Source of the DNA: Erwinia aphidicola
Lineage (GTDB): Bacteria > Pseudomonadota > Gammaproteobacteria > Enterobacterales > Enterobacteriaceae
Direction: 5' to 3'
Length of the DNA stretch: 64,000 nucleotides
NCBI RefSeq assembly: GCF_024169515.1
Contig: NZ_JAMKCQ010000001.1
Coordinates: forward strand, 1,240,001-1,304,000
This document shows positions 7,301-16,100 of the stretch, piece by piece. Both the position numbers and the translations under genes were made by a program. Under the pieces are notes generated by a model. That model saw only the letters and a program-made list of their open reading frames with translations. It did no database searches and was not told where the DNA came from. The stretch's first letter is position 1, and the number at the start of each line of letters is the position of its first letter.

Positions 7301-9905
7301 TGAGCACAGCGAAATCAGCGCGGACGCGCTGCACATTAGCGCTAACGGCAAGGCGGCTGACTACCTGTCGCGCATCTTCACCATCTCTGCGGCGCTGCCG
7401 CTGAGCGAAGTGCAGCCTGCGCATGAAATTACCCGTACCTTTGCCTCCGGTGCGATGAGCCACGGCGCGCTGGTGGCTCCGGCGCATGAGGCGGTGGCGC
7501 ACGGCACCAACATGGTTGGCGGCATGAGCAACTGCGGCGAAGGCGGCGAGCACTACTCGCGTCACGGCACCATTCGCGCTTCACGCATCAAGCAGCTGGC
7601 TTCCGGCCGCTTTGGCGTCTGGGCAGCCTATCTGGCGGACCCGATGCTGGAAGAGCTGGAGATCAAGATCGGCCAGGGGGCAAAACCGGGCGAAGGTGGT
7701 CAGTTACCGGCGGCGAAAGTCACCGTTGAGATCGCCGCTGCGCGCGGGGGCACACCGGGCGTTGAGCTGGTTTCACCACCGCCGCACCACGATACCTACT
7801 CCATCGAGGATCTGGCACAGCTGATCCACGACTGTAAAGCGGCGCGCGTGCGCGTGATCGTGAAGCTGGTGTCATCCGAAGGTATCGGCACCATCGCGGT
7901 TGGCGTGGCGAAAGCCGGCGCCGATGTGATTAACGTCGCGGGTAACACCGGCGGCACCGGTGCGGCTTCCGTCACCAGTCTGAAATACACTGGCCGCGTG
8001 GCGGAAATCGGCATCGCCGAAGTTCACCAGGCGCTGTGTGCCAACGGCCTGCGCGAAAAAGTGCTGCTGCGCTGTTCCGGCGCTCAGCAGACCGGTAGCG
8101 ACGTGGTGAAATCCGCGCTGCTGGGCGGCGACAGCTTCGAGTTCGGTACCACCGCGCTGATGATGCTGAAGTGCGTGATGGCGAAAAACTGTAACGTGAA
8201 ATGCCCGGCCGGTTTAACTACCAACGCCGAAGCGTTTGACGGCGATCCACGCCAGCTGGCGCAGTACTTCATCAACGTCGCACACGAAGTGCGTGAAATG
8301 CTGGCGCGCCTCGGCCTGCGCTCTCTGCGCGAAGCGCGTGGACGCTCTGACCTGCTGCACCTGATGGATCATCCGCTGGAAGTCGGCAAGCTGGATCTGC
8401 GCGCCATGTTAACCGTGGTGCCGGAGCTGAAAATTGCCCGCCCGGTCTATCTGGAAAAAGATTTCGAGCTGGACGATAGCTGGGTCGAGCTGGTGAAAGA
8501 TCAACTGGTCAACCAGGGATCGACCGCGATCGCTCTTGGCGATGGCATCATCCTGAACAACCGTAATAAGAGCGTCGGTGGCCAGCTGGCGATTGATATT
8601 GAACGCCTGCTGAACCATCAGCTGGATGCGGAGCAGCTGAGCGCTATTCCGGCAGCCCTGCTGGACGATCGCGGTCGCCGTTATCTGGCGCCGGGTACCG
8701 TCACCATCGCCACGTCCGGCTCTGCCGGTCAGTCTTACGGCGTGTTCTGCAATGACGGCATGCGCCTTGAGCACTACGGCACCTGTAACGACGGTGTCGG
8801 CAAAGGCCAGTGCGGCGGTGAAATCGTGGTGATGTCGCCTGGCGGCGGCTCGCAGGATGCAGAGGGCAACGTGCTGGTCGGTAACTTCGCGCTGTTCGGC
8901 GCCACCGGCGGGCGTCTGTTTGCTCAGGGCCAGGCGGGTGACCGCTTCGCCGTGCGTAACTCCGGTGCCACGGCGGTCGTCGAAGGCGTCGGTGATTTCT
9001 GCTGCGAATATATGACCAACGGCGCAGTGCTGAACCTCGGCACTTACGGTACCGGCTTCGGCAACGGGATGAGCGGCGGCTTCGCCTATCAGTATGACCC
9101 GTACGGCACGCTGGCGGGTTCCGTGGCGGCTGACTCGGTGATGCTGGGTTCGATCACCGATGACAACGAGATGGCGCGCGTACACAAAGACGCGGTGCTG
9201 ACGATGCTGAACTGGCATCTGGAAGCGACCCGCTCGCCGCGTGCGCAGTGGCTGCTGGATCACTGGGAAAGCGAGAGTCAGCATTTCGTCTACGTGATGC
9301 CGCGCTCCCTGCTGCTCTACCAGGACGGCGCTGAGATCCTGAAAGCCAAGACCCGTAAGGATCTGCTGGAGGAGCTCTCTACCGCGCTGGCCGGTCACCA
9401 GGTGGCGAAGTTTAAAGCGGCATGGCGCGATGGCAAGGCGATCGCTAACGGTGCGGTTCCGGGCTACGGTGCCACCGACACCCCTGAAATGCTGGTGCTG
9501 CTGAACAACTACACCGTGCTGAGTTCGGCACAGCAGCTGGCGCTCTCCCGCCTGCCGAAAGGCACGCCGGTGCAGGACCCAGCCGTTGAGAAAGCGGTGC
9601 GCAACCTGCTGATGACGGAAGATTTCACCCTGATCAGCAAGCTGCAGCGCCACGGTCGTGCGGCGATTGAAAGCTACAGCGACGAAGAGCTTTCCTGCCT
9701 GATTGGCGCCAAGCGTATGTCGGATTATAAAGCCGCCCTGACGCAGCGTAATATCCGCTCCATGGACAGCCTGGCAACCTATGGCTGGATCATGTATCAG
9801 GATGCCTGTAACAGGGAAGTGCTGGGACGTCTGCCTGACTTTGAAGAGCTGTTTGCGCGCGCTGCACTGCCAGAACTGGCGGCGGCGGTTGGCAAATTAG
9901 CCTGA
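4374..9905 (+). CDS. Divergent glutamate synthase (GOGAT)-like large subunit, 1843 residues
   Basis: Starts at an ATG 6 nt after a perfect AAGGAGG. Recognisable GOGAT parts in order: a 20-residue propeptide then C21 (Ntn amidotransferase nucleophile); HRGG (50-53); HTRFSTNT and MAHNGELNT (225-253), typical of the glutaminase domain; a central domain (about 470-770); the FMN synthase domain (about 1020-1340) with GEGGE, GQGAKPGEGGQLP and SPPPHHDTYSIEDLAQL; and a C-terminal gxgxg helix domain (about 1440-1600). Oddities compared with E. coli GltB (about 1490-1515 residues): roughly 100 extra residues at about 910-1010, about 230 extra residues after 1610, Fe-S cysteines C1267, C1273 and C1277 spaced C-x5-C-x3-C instead of C-x5-C-x4-C, and changed active-site loops (GNTGGTGA for GYDGGTGA, CSGAQQTG for a VDGGLKTG-like loop). 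The next gene is a diflavin reductase, not GltD. Predicted reaction: glutamine amide transfer to 2-oxoglutarate or a related acceptor. The exact acceptor is unproven. Confidence 0.85.
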   Translation: MSNSKPYPYGLYDPSKDSDSCGVGFITRKDGEQTHEVLQMAHSALCTVPHRGGMSAEGVGDGAGVNVDLSLHFFRKVTGLPLEAGRFGVGNFFVPKDAALRANAERLVEETLATYDLAIIIKRDMPLDTSVLRPAAIPFQLPIVQWVFTAPADITNQIEFEKRIYRALLDIEARAFTESEFGGLYPLSLSSRTQVFKARLNSNEVIPYFQDLTDADHQVRGLFFHTRFSTNTDPHTTMAQPFRLMAHNGELNTDRKNRIAESALALARGKKIVRPKGQSDSSRLDQSIHSRLMEDNLDLITAVVSMMPPAWENDPSLSAEVRAMLEYFSLYEEKNDGPAALIFGNGEVIGARLDRLGLRPLRSVETAEYIGAMSEAGQIAFPPESVLRRGRIEAGGMLYYDHREKRSYTTLEALEKLAAVADYPALLAQSRVTLEELPVIPAEQQGSPLRYSGDLKTYQRFVAYYYNQESFKFMMDPMLTTGAEKISAMGYGNAINALSDHEGGMAHYFSQRFAQVTNPPLDSIREADGMTLRVALGAKPHLGRSKGKQIVVPSPILTHLDMLQLREQTVAPYKRFEMLYTPVIGVDPLNRAANADALEKAIDDLAQEVVDFAREQGGIAVITDRHISSTRASIPMLLMVSAINQRLVQEGLRLDVSLVVESGQSISSHHIAATLGFGASAVYPLGVQMRAEEKYGEGEGGNKAFKRYAKAAEKALMKTMGKVGLCTVESYSCGEFFEPNFLDTEDRVLKKYFPNIKTPVGGAGFASIAQMAVDWHQSALRIQGENEVPLLGLFKERAEGAGHSYGTIAVRTFIDMTEQPIRFADKPREEDNFIRLMTLAKLDNAFNIKAKSFKDSSFERIPNEVIDNFAITPDYRQFSSLMLEERKRRPAALRDILAFPADLTHVDSEAEFTRKLGRYSLVNNGFAVRGMVCQAVEGREGQFTLRLTDAIVGLKSEHDRLTTLSGVLKKRFGDAIEHSEISADALHISANGKAADYLSRIFTISAALPLSEVQPAHEITRTFASGAMSHGALVAPAHEAVAHGTNMVGGMSNCGEGGEHYSRHGTIRASRIKQLASGRFGVWAAYLADPMLEELEIKIGQGAKPGEGGQLPAAKVTVEIAAARGGTPGVELVSPPPHHDTYSIEDLAQLIHDCKAARVRVIVKLVSSEGIGTIAVGVAKAGADVINVAGNTGGTGAASVTSLKYTGRVAEIGIAEVHQALCANGLREKVLLRCSGAQQTGSDVVKSALLGGDSFEFGTTALMMLKCVMAKNCNVKCPAGLTTNAEAFDGDPRQLAQYFINVAHEVREMLARLGLRSLREARGRSDLLHLMDHPLEVGKLDLRAMLTVVPELKIARPVYLEKDFELDDSWVELVKDQLVNQGSTAIALGDGIILNNRNKSVGGQLAIDIERLLNHQLDAEQLSAIPAALLDDRGRRYLAPGTVTIATSGSAGQSYGVFCNDGMRLEHYGTCNDGVGKGQCGGEIVVMSPGGGSQDAEGNVLVGNFALFGATGGRLFAQGQAGDRFAVRNSGATAVVEGVGDFCCEYMTNGAVLNLGTYGTGFGNGMSGGFAYQYDPYGTLAGSVAADSVMLGSITDDNEMARVHKDAVLTMLNWHLEATRSPRAQWLLDHWESESQHFVYVMPRSLLLYQDGAEILKAKTRKDLLEELSTALAGHQVAKFKAAWRDGKAIANGAVPGYGATDTPEMLVLLNNYTVLSSAQQLALSRLPKGTPVQDPAVEKAVRNLLMTEDFTLISKLQRHGRAAIESYSDEELSCLIGAKRMSDYKAALTQRNIRSMDSLATYGWIMYQDACNREVLGRLPDFEELFARAALPELAAAVGKLA

Positions 9906-9940
9906 TAAATAATGAGAACGGGATTGAGTAGATAAAAGCG

Positions 9941-11698
9941 ATGAAGATTCCTTATATTCCTGAAGATGCGCCATTCAATGGCGAACAGAAATTTTGGCTG
10001 GCGGGCTTTCTTGCCGGGTTACATTCACGCCTGCTGGTGCTGGAAAACCAGCCGCAGGCGGCAAGCGGGGCAGCGTCGGCTGCCAACACCCAGCTGCATA
10101 TCCTGTTTGGTTCACAGACCGGTAATGCTGAAGCCTTAGCGCAGAGCGCGGCGAAAGCCGCCCGCGCCAAAGGTCTGGTGCCCGTGGTTCAGGGGCTGGG
10201 CGAGGTAGATATCGAAGTGTTCGCTACCATGCGTCACGTGCTGGTGATCACCTCAACCTACGGTGAAGGCGAGATGCCGGACAACGCCCAGCTGTTCTGG
10301 CAGGCAATTTCTGCCAGCACCGCGCCGCGCCTTGAGCAGATGCACTTCGCGGTTCTGGCTATCGGTGATACCGGCTACGATGGCTTCTGCCAGGCGGGTA
10401 AATTTATTGATATGCGCCTGGAGCAGCTGGGTGCGAAACGCGTTTACGACCGCATTGACTGCGACATCGACTTTGAAGAGCCGTCCAACGAGTGGATTGC
10501 CGCTTCCATGCCTCAGTTTGCCGCCAGCGCCGGCAGCAGCGGCACAGCGCTGGAGAGCGCTCCGGAAGCGCCGGTCATTCCGGGCAGCAACAAGAATAAC
10601 CCGTATGCGGCAGCGCTGGCGACCAACAAGCGTCTGTCCGGTGAAAACTCCGGTAAGGACATCCGTCACTTCGAGTTTGACCTGACCGACAGCGGGCTGA
10701 AGTACGAAGCGGGCGACGCGCTGGGGGTGATCCCGGTGAACGAACCGGCGCTGGTTAACCTGCTGCTGACGCAGCTGAAATCCGACTACGACACGCCGGT
10801 TCCTGGCTTCGAACGTAGCCTGGGTGATCTGCTGACCTATCAGTTCGAGATCTCCGAGCCTTCGCGCAAGCTGATCGAATGGGTCGGCAAGAACACCACC
10901 AATCAGGAACTGCGCCACGTCCTGCAGCACGATGACAAAGATGCGCTGGGCGTGTGGCTGTGGGGCAAAGATACCCTCGACCTGCTGCAGCTCGACGTCA
11001 CCCGTGCGCTGAGCATTCCTGAGTTCGTTGCCCTGCTGCGCCCGTTACAGCACCGCGCTTACTCCATCTCCTCCAGCCAGAAGGCGCACCCGAATCAGGT
11101 GCACCTGACGATTGCCTCCGTGCGCTACCACAGCGCCGGACGTGCGCGCAGCGGCGTGTGCTCGACCTACCTGGCCGAACGCGTGAAGCGCGGTGAGAAG
11201 CCGGCGATCTTTATCTCGCCAAATAAAGCGTTCCGCGTGCCGTCCAACGGTGATGCGCCGTTGATCATGATTGGCCCGGGCACCGGTATCGCGCCGTTCC
11301 GCGCCTTCCTGCAGGAGCGTGATGCGCTGGGTGCCAAAGGCAAAAACTGGCTGTTCTTCGGTGACCAGCATCAGGAACACGACTACATCTATCAGGACGA
11401 GCTGAGCAGCTGGAAAGAGAAAGGTTTACTGACCCGCCTCGACCTGGCGTTCTCCCGCGATCAGGCTGAGAAGATTTACGTGCAGACCCGCATGCTGGAA
11501 CAGGGCGCAGAGCTGTTTGCGTGGCTGGAAGAGGGTGCTTACTTCTACGTTTGTGGCGATGCATCACGCATGGCAAAAGACGTCGATAAGGCGCTGTACC
11601 AGGTGATTACTCAGTTTGGTGGCATGTCTGCGGAGCGTGCAGCCGACTACGTTGACCAGCTGAAGAAAGAGAAGCGTTACCTGCGCGACGTGTATTAA
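9941..11698 (+). CDS. CysJ-type NADPH diflavin reductase paired with the GOGAT-like protein
   Basis: 585 residues, 35 bp behind the GOGAT-like gene and ahead of a terminator, so the two form an operon. The layout is that of the sulfite reductase flavoprotein alpha subunit CysJ: an N-terminal helix region with WLAGFLAGL (about 19-27) similar to the CysJ N-terminus; an FMN flavodoxin domain (about 52-190) with GSQTGN and TSTYGEGEMPDN; a connecting domain; FAD motifs RAYS (372-375) and GVCSTYL (405-411); NADPH motifs GPGTGIAPFR (445-454) and CGDASRMAKDV (538-548); and a C-terminus RYLRDVY nearly identical to CysJ. No cysI or cysH is adjacent. I infer that it supplies electrons from NADPH through FAD and FMN to the large subunit in place of GltD. 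It could also be a misplaced CysJ paralogue acting in sulfite reduction. Confidence 0.88.
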   Translation: MKIPYIPEDAPFNGEQKFWLAGFLAGLHSRLLVLENQPQAASGAASAANTQLHILFGSQTGNAEALAQSAAKAARAKGLVPVVQGLGEVDIEVFATMRHVLVITSTYGEGEMPDNAQLFWQAISASTAPRLEQMHFAVLAIGDTGYDGFCQAGKFIDMRLEQLGAKRVYDRIDCDIDFEEPSNEWIAASMPQFAASAGSSGTALESAPEAPVIPGSNKNNPYAAALATNKRLSGENSGKDIRHFEFDLTDSGLKYEAGDALGVIPVNEPALVNLLLTQLKSDYDTPVPGFERSLGDLLTYQFEISEPSRKLIEWVGKNTTNQELRHVLQHDDKDALGVWLWGKDTLDLLQLDVTRALSIPEFVALLRPLQHRAYSISSSQKAHPNQVHLTIASVRYHSAGRARSGVCSTYLAERVKRGEKPAIFISPNKAFRVPSNGDAPLIMIGPGTGIAPFRAFLQERDALGAKGKNWLFFGDQHQEHDYIYQDELSSWKEKGLLTRLDLAFSRDQAEKIYVQTRMLEQGAELFAWLEEGAYFYVCGDASRMAKDVDKALYQVITQFGGMSAERAADYVDQLKKEKRYLRDVY

Positions 11699-11711
11699 GC
11701 CTTCGCAGCAT

Positions 11712-11743
11712 AAAAAAAACGGGCCTGACGGCCCGTTTTTTAT
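11712..11743. terminator. Bidirectional terminator between the GOGAT-like operon and sspB
   Basis: The stem CGGGCC/GGCCCG (11720-11735) is flanked by eight A on the left and six T on the right, so it can end transcription from both convergent units. The sspB stop (11740-11742) lies in the T run. Confidence 0.9.
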
Positions 11744-12240
11744 TTCACGACGCGTAACGCCGGACGACCACCGCGCGGCGGCGGCTCATCGTCAGGACCG
11801 TTGTCGTCATCCTGACCGCTGTCGTCAGGACGATCGCCATCGATAACCGACATCACCGTTTCCGGTGCGCTATCCTGCGCATCAGCGGCATCGTACTCGC
11901 CCGCCTCTTCATACGCTGGCTCTGGCTCAAACATCGTTCCTGCGCCGTTTTCACGCGCGTAGATCGCCAGCACCGCCATTAACGGCACGGAAACCTGACG
12001 TGGAACGCCGCCGAAACGCGCACTAAAGCGCACTTCGTCATTGCCAAGCTCAAGGTTGCCCACGGCACGCGGCGCGATGTTCAGAACGATCTGGCCATCA
12101 CGGGCATATTCCAGGGGCACCATAACACCCGGCAAATTAATGTCTACGACCAGATGCGGCGTGAGATTGTTGTCGAGCAACCACTCATAAAAAGCGCGCA
12201 GCAGATAGGGACGACGTGCGGTAAGTTGAGACATTTCCAT
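11740..12240 (-). CDS. sspB: ClpXP adaptor SspB (stringent starvation protein B)
   Basis: 166 residues, close to the 165 of E. coli SspB. The N-terminal folded domain (about 1-112), which binds the ssrA tag, is almost identical, including RRPYLLRAFYEWLLDN and ARFGGVPRQVSVP. An acidic disordered linker follows, then the short C-terminal peptide RGGRPALRVVK that docks on the ClpX zinc-binding domain. It delivers ssrA-tagged proteins, and also RseA, to ClpXP. Only 5 bp separate it from sspA, so both are read from the sspA promoter. Confidence 0.97.
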   Translation of the reverse strand: MEMSQLTARRPYLLRAFYEWLLDNNLTPHLVVDINLPGVMVPLEYARDGQIVLNIAPRAVGNLELGNDEVRFSARFGGVPRQVSVPLMAVLAIYARENGAGTMFEPEPAYEEAGEYDAADAQDSAPETVMSVIDGDRPDDSGQDDDNGPDDEPPPRGGRPALRVVK

Positions 12241-12245
12241 CGTAA

Positions 12246-12887
12246 TCAGCCCCGCGTTTGCAGGCGCATTTCGCGTTCCGCTTCCGTCAGGGAAGCCAGG
12301 AAGGAATCACGCTCGAAGACACGCGTCATATAGCCTTTCAGCTCTTTCGAACCGGCACCAATCAGCTCAATGCCCATCTGTGGCAGACGCCACAGCAGTG
12401 GGGCCAGGTAGCAATCTACCAGGCTAAACTCTTCGCTCATAAAGAACGGGGTGCGGGCGAACAGAGGTGCGATGGCCAGCAGCTCTTCACGCAGCTGCTT
12501 GCGCGCCGCTTCCGCTTCCTGCGCCGTGCCGTTTTCGACTTTACGCATCAGGCTGTACCAGTCCTGCTCGACGCGGTGCATCATCAGGCGGCTTTCACCA
12601 CGCGCAACCGGATAAACCGGCATCAGCGGTGGATGCGGGAAACGTTCGTCCAGATACTCCATGATGATGCGCGATTCATACAGCGTCAGCTCGCGATCAA
12701 CGAGGGTGGGTACGGTACGGTACGGGTTGAGGTCGATCAGATCCTGCGGCAGGTTATCCGTTTCAACCTGCTCGATCTCGACACTAACACCCTTCTCAGC
12801 CAGGACAATACGTACCTGATGGCTGAAAATGTCAGTCGGACCAGAAAACAGCGTCATTACCGAACGTTTGTTGGCAGCGACAGCCAT
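12246..12887 (-). CDS. sspA: Stringent starvation protein A, RNA polymerase-associated
   Basis: 213 residues starting at MAVAANKRSVMTLF, as in E. coli, with GGAGG upstream of the ATG (complement 12885-12887). The frame stays open a further 48 codons upstream without family support. The fold is that of a glutathione S-transferase: thioredoxin-like N-domain (about 10-88), with ESRIIMEYLDERFP near its end, and helical C-domain with FSLVDCYLAPLLWRLP. In E. coli it binds the RNA polymerase/sigma-70 complex, helps acid and stationary-phase survival by lowering H-NS, and is needed for phage P1 late transcription. First gene of sspA-sspB. Confidence 0.96.
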   Translation of the reverse strand: MAVAANKRSVMTLFSGPTDIFSHQVRIVLAEKGVSVEIEQVETDNLPQDLIDLNPYRTVPTLVDRELTLYESRIIMEYLDERFPHPPLMPVYPVARGESRLMMHRVEQDWYSLMRKVENGTAQEAEAARKQLREELLAIAPLFARTPFFMSEEFSLVDCYLAPLLWRLPQMGIELIGAGSKELKGYMTRVFERDSFLASLTEAEREMRLQTRG

Positions 12888-13140
12888 GTAAACCTCCAAG
12901 TTTATCGAGAAAATTACTGCGAATAGCCATCCACGCGGCGACTCATTATTGCCATCAGCCCGAAGTTTGACCGATCGTCCATTGCACAGGATACCAGCGT
13001 CATTGCCCGGCCAATGGGCACAAAGTGACACACAGTTTACCAGATTTTAGCCAGCTTGTGGGGAGCGGAGTGTCGAATTGCGGGGGAAAATAACAAAGCC
13101 GTGGGTGTTTCGCGCTTTTTGTACAGGCAGGAAATAAAAA
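12888..13140. promoter_or_regulatory. sspA promoter and leader region
   Basis: Gap between the rpsI terminator and sspA. A possible minus-strand -10 box TAAACT lies at 13034-13039; no good -35 is seen. The rest of the gap is an ordinary leader with no gene. Confidence 0.35.
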
Positions 13141-13161
13141 ACCCGGCGCCAGGCACCGGGT
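13136..13161 (-). terminator. Terminator of rplM-rpsI
   Basis: On the minus strand a hairpin of ACCCGGTGCC with GGCGCCGGGT (13141-13160) is followed by a run of T, TTTTTATTT. It lies 35 bp after the rpsI stop. Confidence 0.85.
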
Positions 13162-13195
13162 TTTCCGATAATCGTTTCTGCGTGAGCAGGAAAAA

Positions 13196-14032
<837 letters not shown>

Positions 14033-14230
14033 CTAAAAGCTTACCCAAATTAAGTTACACGTTGGTGAAATCCCAAACGCTTGAATAAACGGTTGGAGCT
14101 CACACGACCATCTTGACCAGTAAGCCCACCCCTTCGGATAGAGTTACTGGAACACAAAGAGTTTTGGGAAAAAAACCTTTGCTGTAACGTGGGGTCGCAA
14201 GATTATAGAGAAGTCGCCCAAAAAGATCGA
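14033..14230 (-). promoter_or_regulatory. rplM promoter and 5' leader
   Basis: A consensus -10 TATAAT lies on the minus strand at 14202-14207, placing the start near 14194 and giving a leader of about 160 nt before the rplM ATG. The leader can fold into hairpins around the palindromic-looking CCAGTAACTC/GGGCTTACTGG segments (14115-14155). Regulation by L13 is inferred from E. coli. Confidence 0.6.
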
Positions 14231-14276
14231 ACGTTTTCTGCGATAAAATCCTCATCCCGCCACGCCCATTCAAGTT

Positions 14277-15404
14277 TCAGGGCAAATGCGGCAGTCGCAG
14301 ATACTCTTCACTCTGCATTTCCTGCAGACGGGATACGCAGCGTTGATACTCAAACTTCAGCCGCGTGCCCTGATAAATCTCGTACAGTGATGCTTCCGCC
14401 GAGACCACCAGCTTGACGTGCCGCTCGTAGAATTCATCCACCAGCGCCAGAAATCGCCGTGCCTGGTCTTCGGTCTTGTAAATCATCACCGGCACATCAT
14501 ACAGCAATACGCTGTGAAAACGGCGCGACAGTTCAATATAGTCGTGCTGGCTGCGCCCTTCCCCACACAGCGCAAGGAAACTCATCGCCACAACGCCCTC
14601 AGCCACGCCCAACGTGGGCAGCTTACGGTGATTAATCTCCAGCGGTTCATGGGCTTGACGCGGTTTTCCCGCCAGCGCCACGAACATCCGCTCCATCTCT
14701 TTGGCGGTCTCTTCACCGAGCGGCGTCATCCACAGATGCGCCGAGGTTAGCGTGCGCAGGCGGTAATCGATACCGGCATCAACATTCATGATTTCGCAGT
14801 GCTGCTTGATCATCTCAATCGCAGGTAGAAAACGTGCGCGCTGCAAACCGTTACGATAGAGATCGTCCGGCGGAATATTTGACGTGGCGACCAGGGTGAT
14901 GCCACGGCTGAACAGCGCTTCCATCAATGTGCCGAGCAGCATCGCATCGGTGATGTCTGAGACAAAAAATTCGTCAAAACACAGCAGGTCGGTTTCTGCC
15001 TTGAAGCGGTCGGCGACAATCTGCAGTGGGTCACTCTGCCCCTGCAGTTCTGTCAGCTCCTGATGCACGCGCAGCATAAAGCGATGAAAGTGCAGGCGCT
15101 GCTTACGCTCACCAGGAATCGACTGAAAAAACATATCCATCAGCCAGGTTTTGCCGCGCCCAACGCCGCCCCACATATAGAGACCGCGCGCCGGTGCCTG
15201 GACCGTCGATTTGCTTTTGCCCATCAGCTTATTGAGCTTGCCAAACAGACCGCCGCTGGCGGCAGACGCAGGAGGGCTAACACGGCTTAACGCCTGCCAG
15301 ATACCGTCTAAGCGGGTCATGGCGGCGCGCTGAACTTCATCGGGCTGATACTCGCCGTTTTCCAGCGCTTGCTGATAGCGCAACAGCGGGGACATCGTTT
15401 GCAT
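14277..15404 (-). CDS. zapE: Cell division protein ZapE (AFG1-type ATPase)
   Basis: 375 residues, as in E. coli. A P-loop ATPase with Walker A GGVGRGKTW and Walker B LLCFDEFFV, followed by the sensor stretch TLVATSNIPPDDLYRNGLQR. ZapE associates with the Z-ring under low oxygen or heat stress and affects FtsZ bundling. It is transcribed away from zapG, and the rplM promoter begins just behind its stop. Confidence 0.97.
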   Translation of the reverse strand: MQTMSPLLRYQQALENGEYQPDEVQRAAMTRLDGIWQALSRVSPPASAASGGLFGKLNKLMGKSKSTVQAPARGLYMWGGVGRGKTWLMDMFFQSIPGERKQRLHFHRFMLRVHQELTELQGQSDPLQIVADRFKAETDLLCFDEFFVSDITDAMLLGTLMEALFSRGITLVATSNIPPDDLYRNGLQRARFLPAIEMIKQHCEIMNVDAGIDYRLRTLTSAHLWMTPLGEETAKEMERMFVALAGKPRQAHEPLEINHRKLPTLGVAEGVVAMSFLALCGEGRSQHDYIELSRRFHSVLLYDVPVMIYKTEDQARRFLALVDEFYERHVKLVVSAEASLYEIYQGTRLKFEYQRCVSRLQEMQSEEYLRLPHLP

Positions 15405-15580
15405 AATTGAGTCACATTCCCTGAAAAAAAGGCCTATGCCGGTGTTGATCGTCGAAAAAAAAGTCGTTCTACACTAAGCGAAGCTGCCGCAGGATTCCAC
15501 TTCCAATACATTAGCGGTTATAGTGGCTGGTATCAGATGGAAAAGCCCTACGTAACAACGAAGACTATATGGGAGTCATT

Positions 15581-15979
15581 ATGACCTGGGAATACGCGCT
15601 TATTGGGTTAGTAGTTGGGATTATTATTGGCGCGGTAGCAATGCGTTTCGGCAACAAAAAACTGCGCGAGCAACGCAGCCTGCAGTACGAGCTGGAAAAG
15701 AGCAAGGCAGAGCTGGCGGATTATCGTGAAGAGCTGACTAACCATTTTGCCCACAGCGCCGAGCTGCTGGACAACATGGCACGCGACTACCGTCAGCTGT
15801 ATCAGCATATGGCGAAAGGTTCTAATGACCTGCTGCCAAACCTGCCGGGTGAGAAAAACCCGTTTGCTTATCAGCTGACAGAATCAGAAGCGGATAACGA
15901 CCAGGTGCCGGTAGAGATGCCGCGTGACTACCCGGACAGCGCCTCTGGCCTGCTGCGTGGCGAGCGCGCTACCAAATAA
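15581..15979 (+). CDS. zapG: Inner membrane division/morphology protein ZapG (YhcB, DUF1043)
   Basis: 132 residues from the ATG preceded by GGGAG; an earlier in-frame start four codons upstream lacks support and E. coli begins MTWEYALIG as here. One N-terminal transmembrane segment (about 5-23) precedes a long coiled coil (about 28-85: KKLREQRSLQYELEKSKAEL onward), then a short acidic tail. In E. coli it interacts with division and cell-wall elongation proteins and helps coordinate envelope growth. Confidence 0.96.
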   Translation: MTWEYALIGLVVGIIIGAVAMRFGNKKLREQRSLQYELEKSKAELADYREELTNHFAHSAELLDNMARDYRQLYQHMAKGSNDLLPNLPGEKNPFAYQLTESEADNDQVPVEMPRDYPDSASGLLRGERATK

Positions 15980-15986
15980 TCATCTT

Positions 15987-16012
15987 CGTGGGGTGCCAGC
16001 CACCCCACGTTT
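15987..16012 (+). terminator. Weak terminator after zapG
   Basis: A 9-bp stem CGTGGGGTG/CACCCCACG (15987-16009) is followed only by TTT. Confidence 0.55.
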
Positions 16013-16100
16013 CAAGCACCGTTCAGTTCACTGCAAGACACATACAGCCTGCCATTTTGGCGATGGGCATCATTTCCCTGCTAGCGAGAGTTTGCTTCCG

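Noticed and set aside
8409..9653. 414-codon minus-strand frame inside the GOGAT-like gene
   Set aside because: Antisense shadow of a GC-rich coding region; the plus-strand protein has clear family motifs.
9941..11698. Calling this gene cysJ outright
   Set aside because: The layout is CysJ-like, but there is no cysI or cysH nearby and it is in an operon with a GOGAT-like gene, so a sulfite reductase role is not supported by context.
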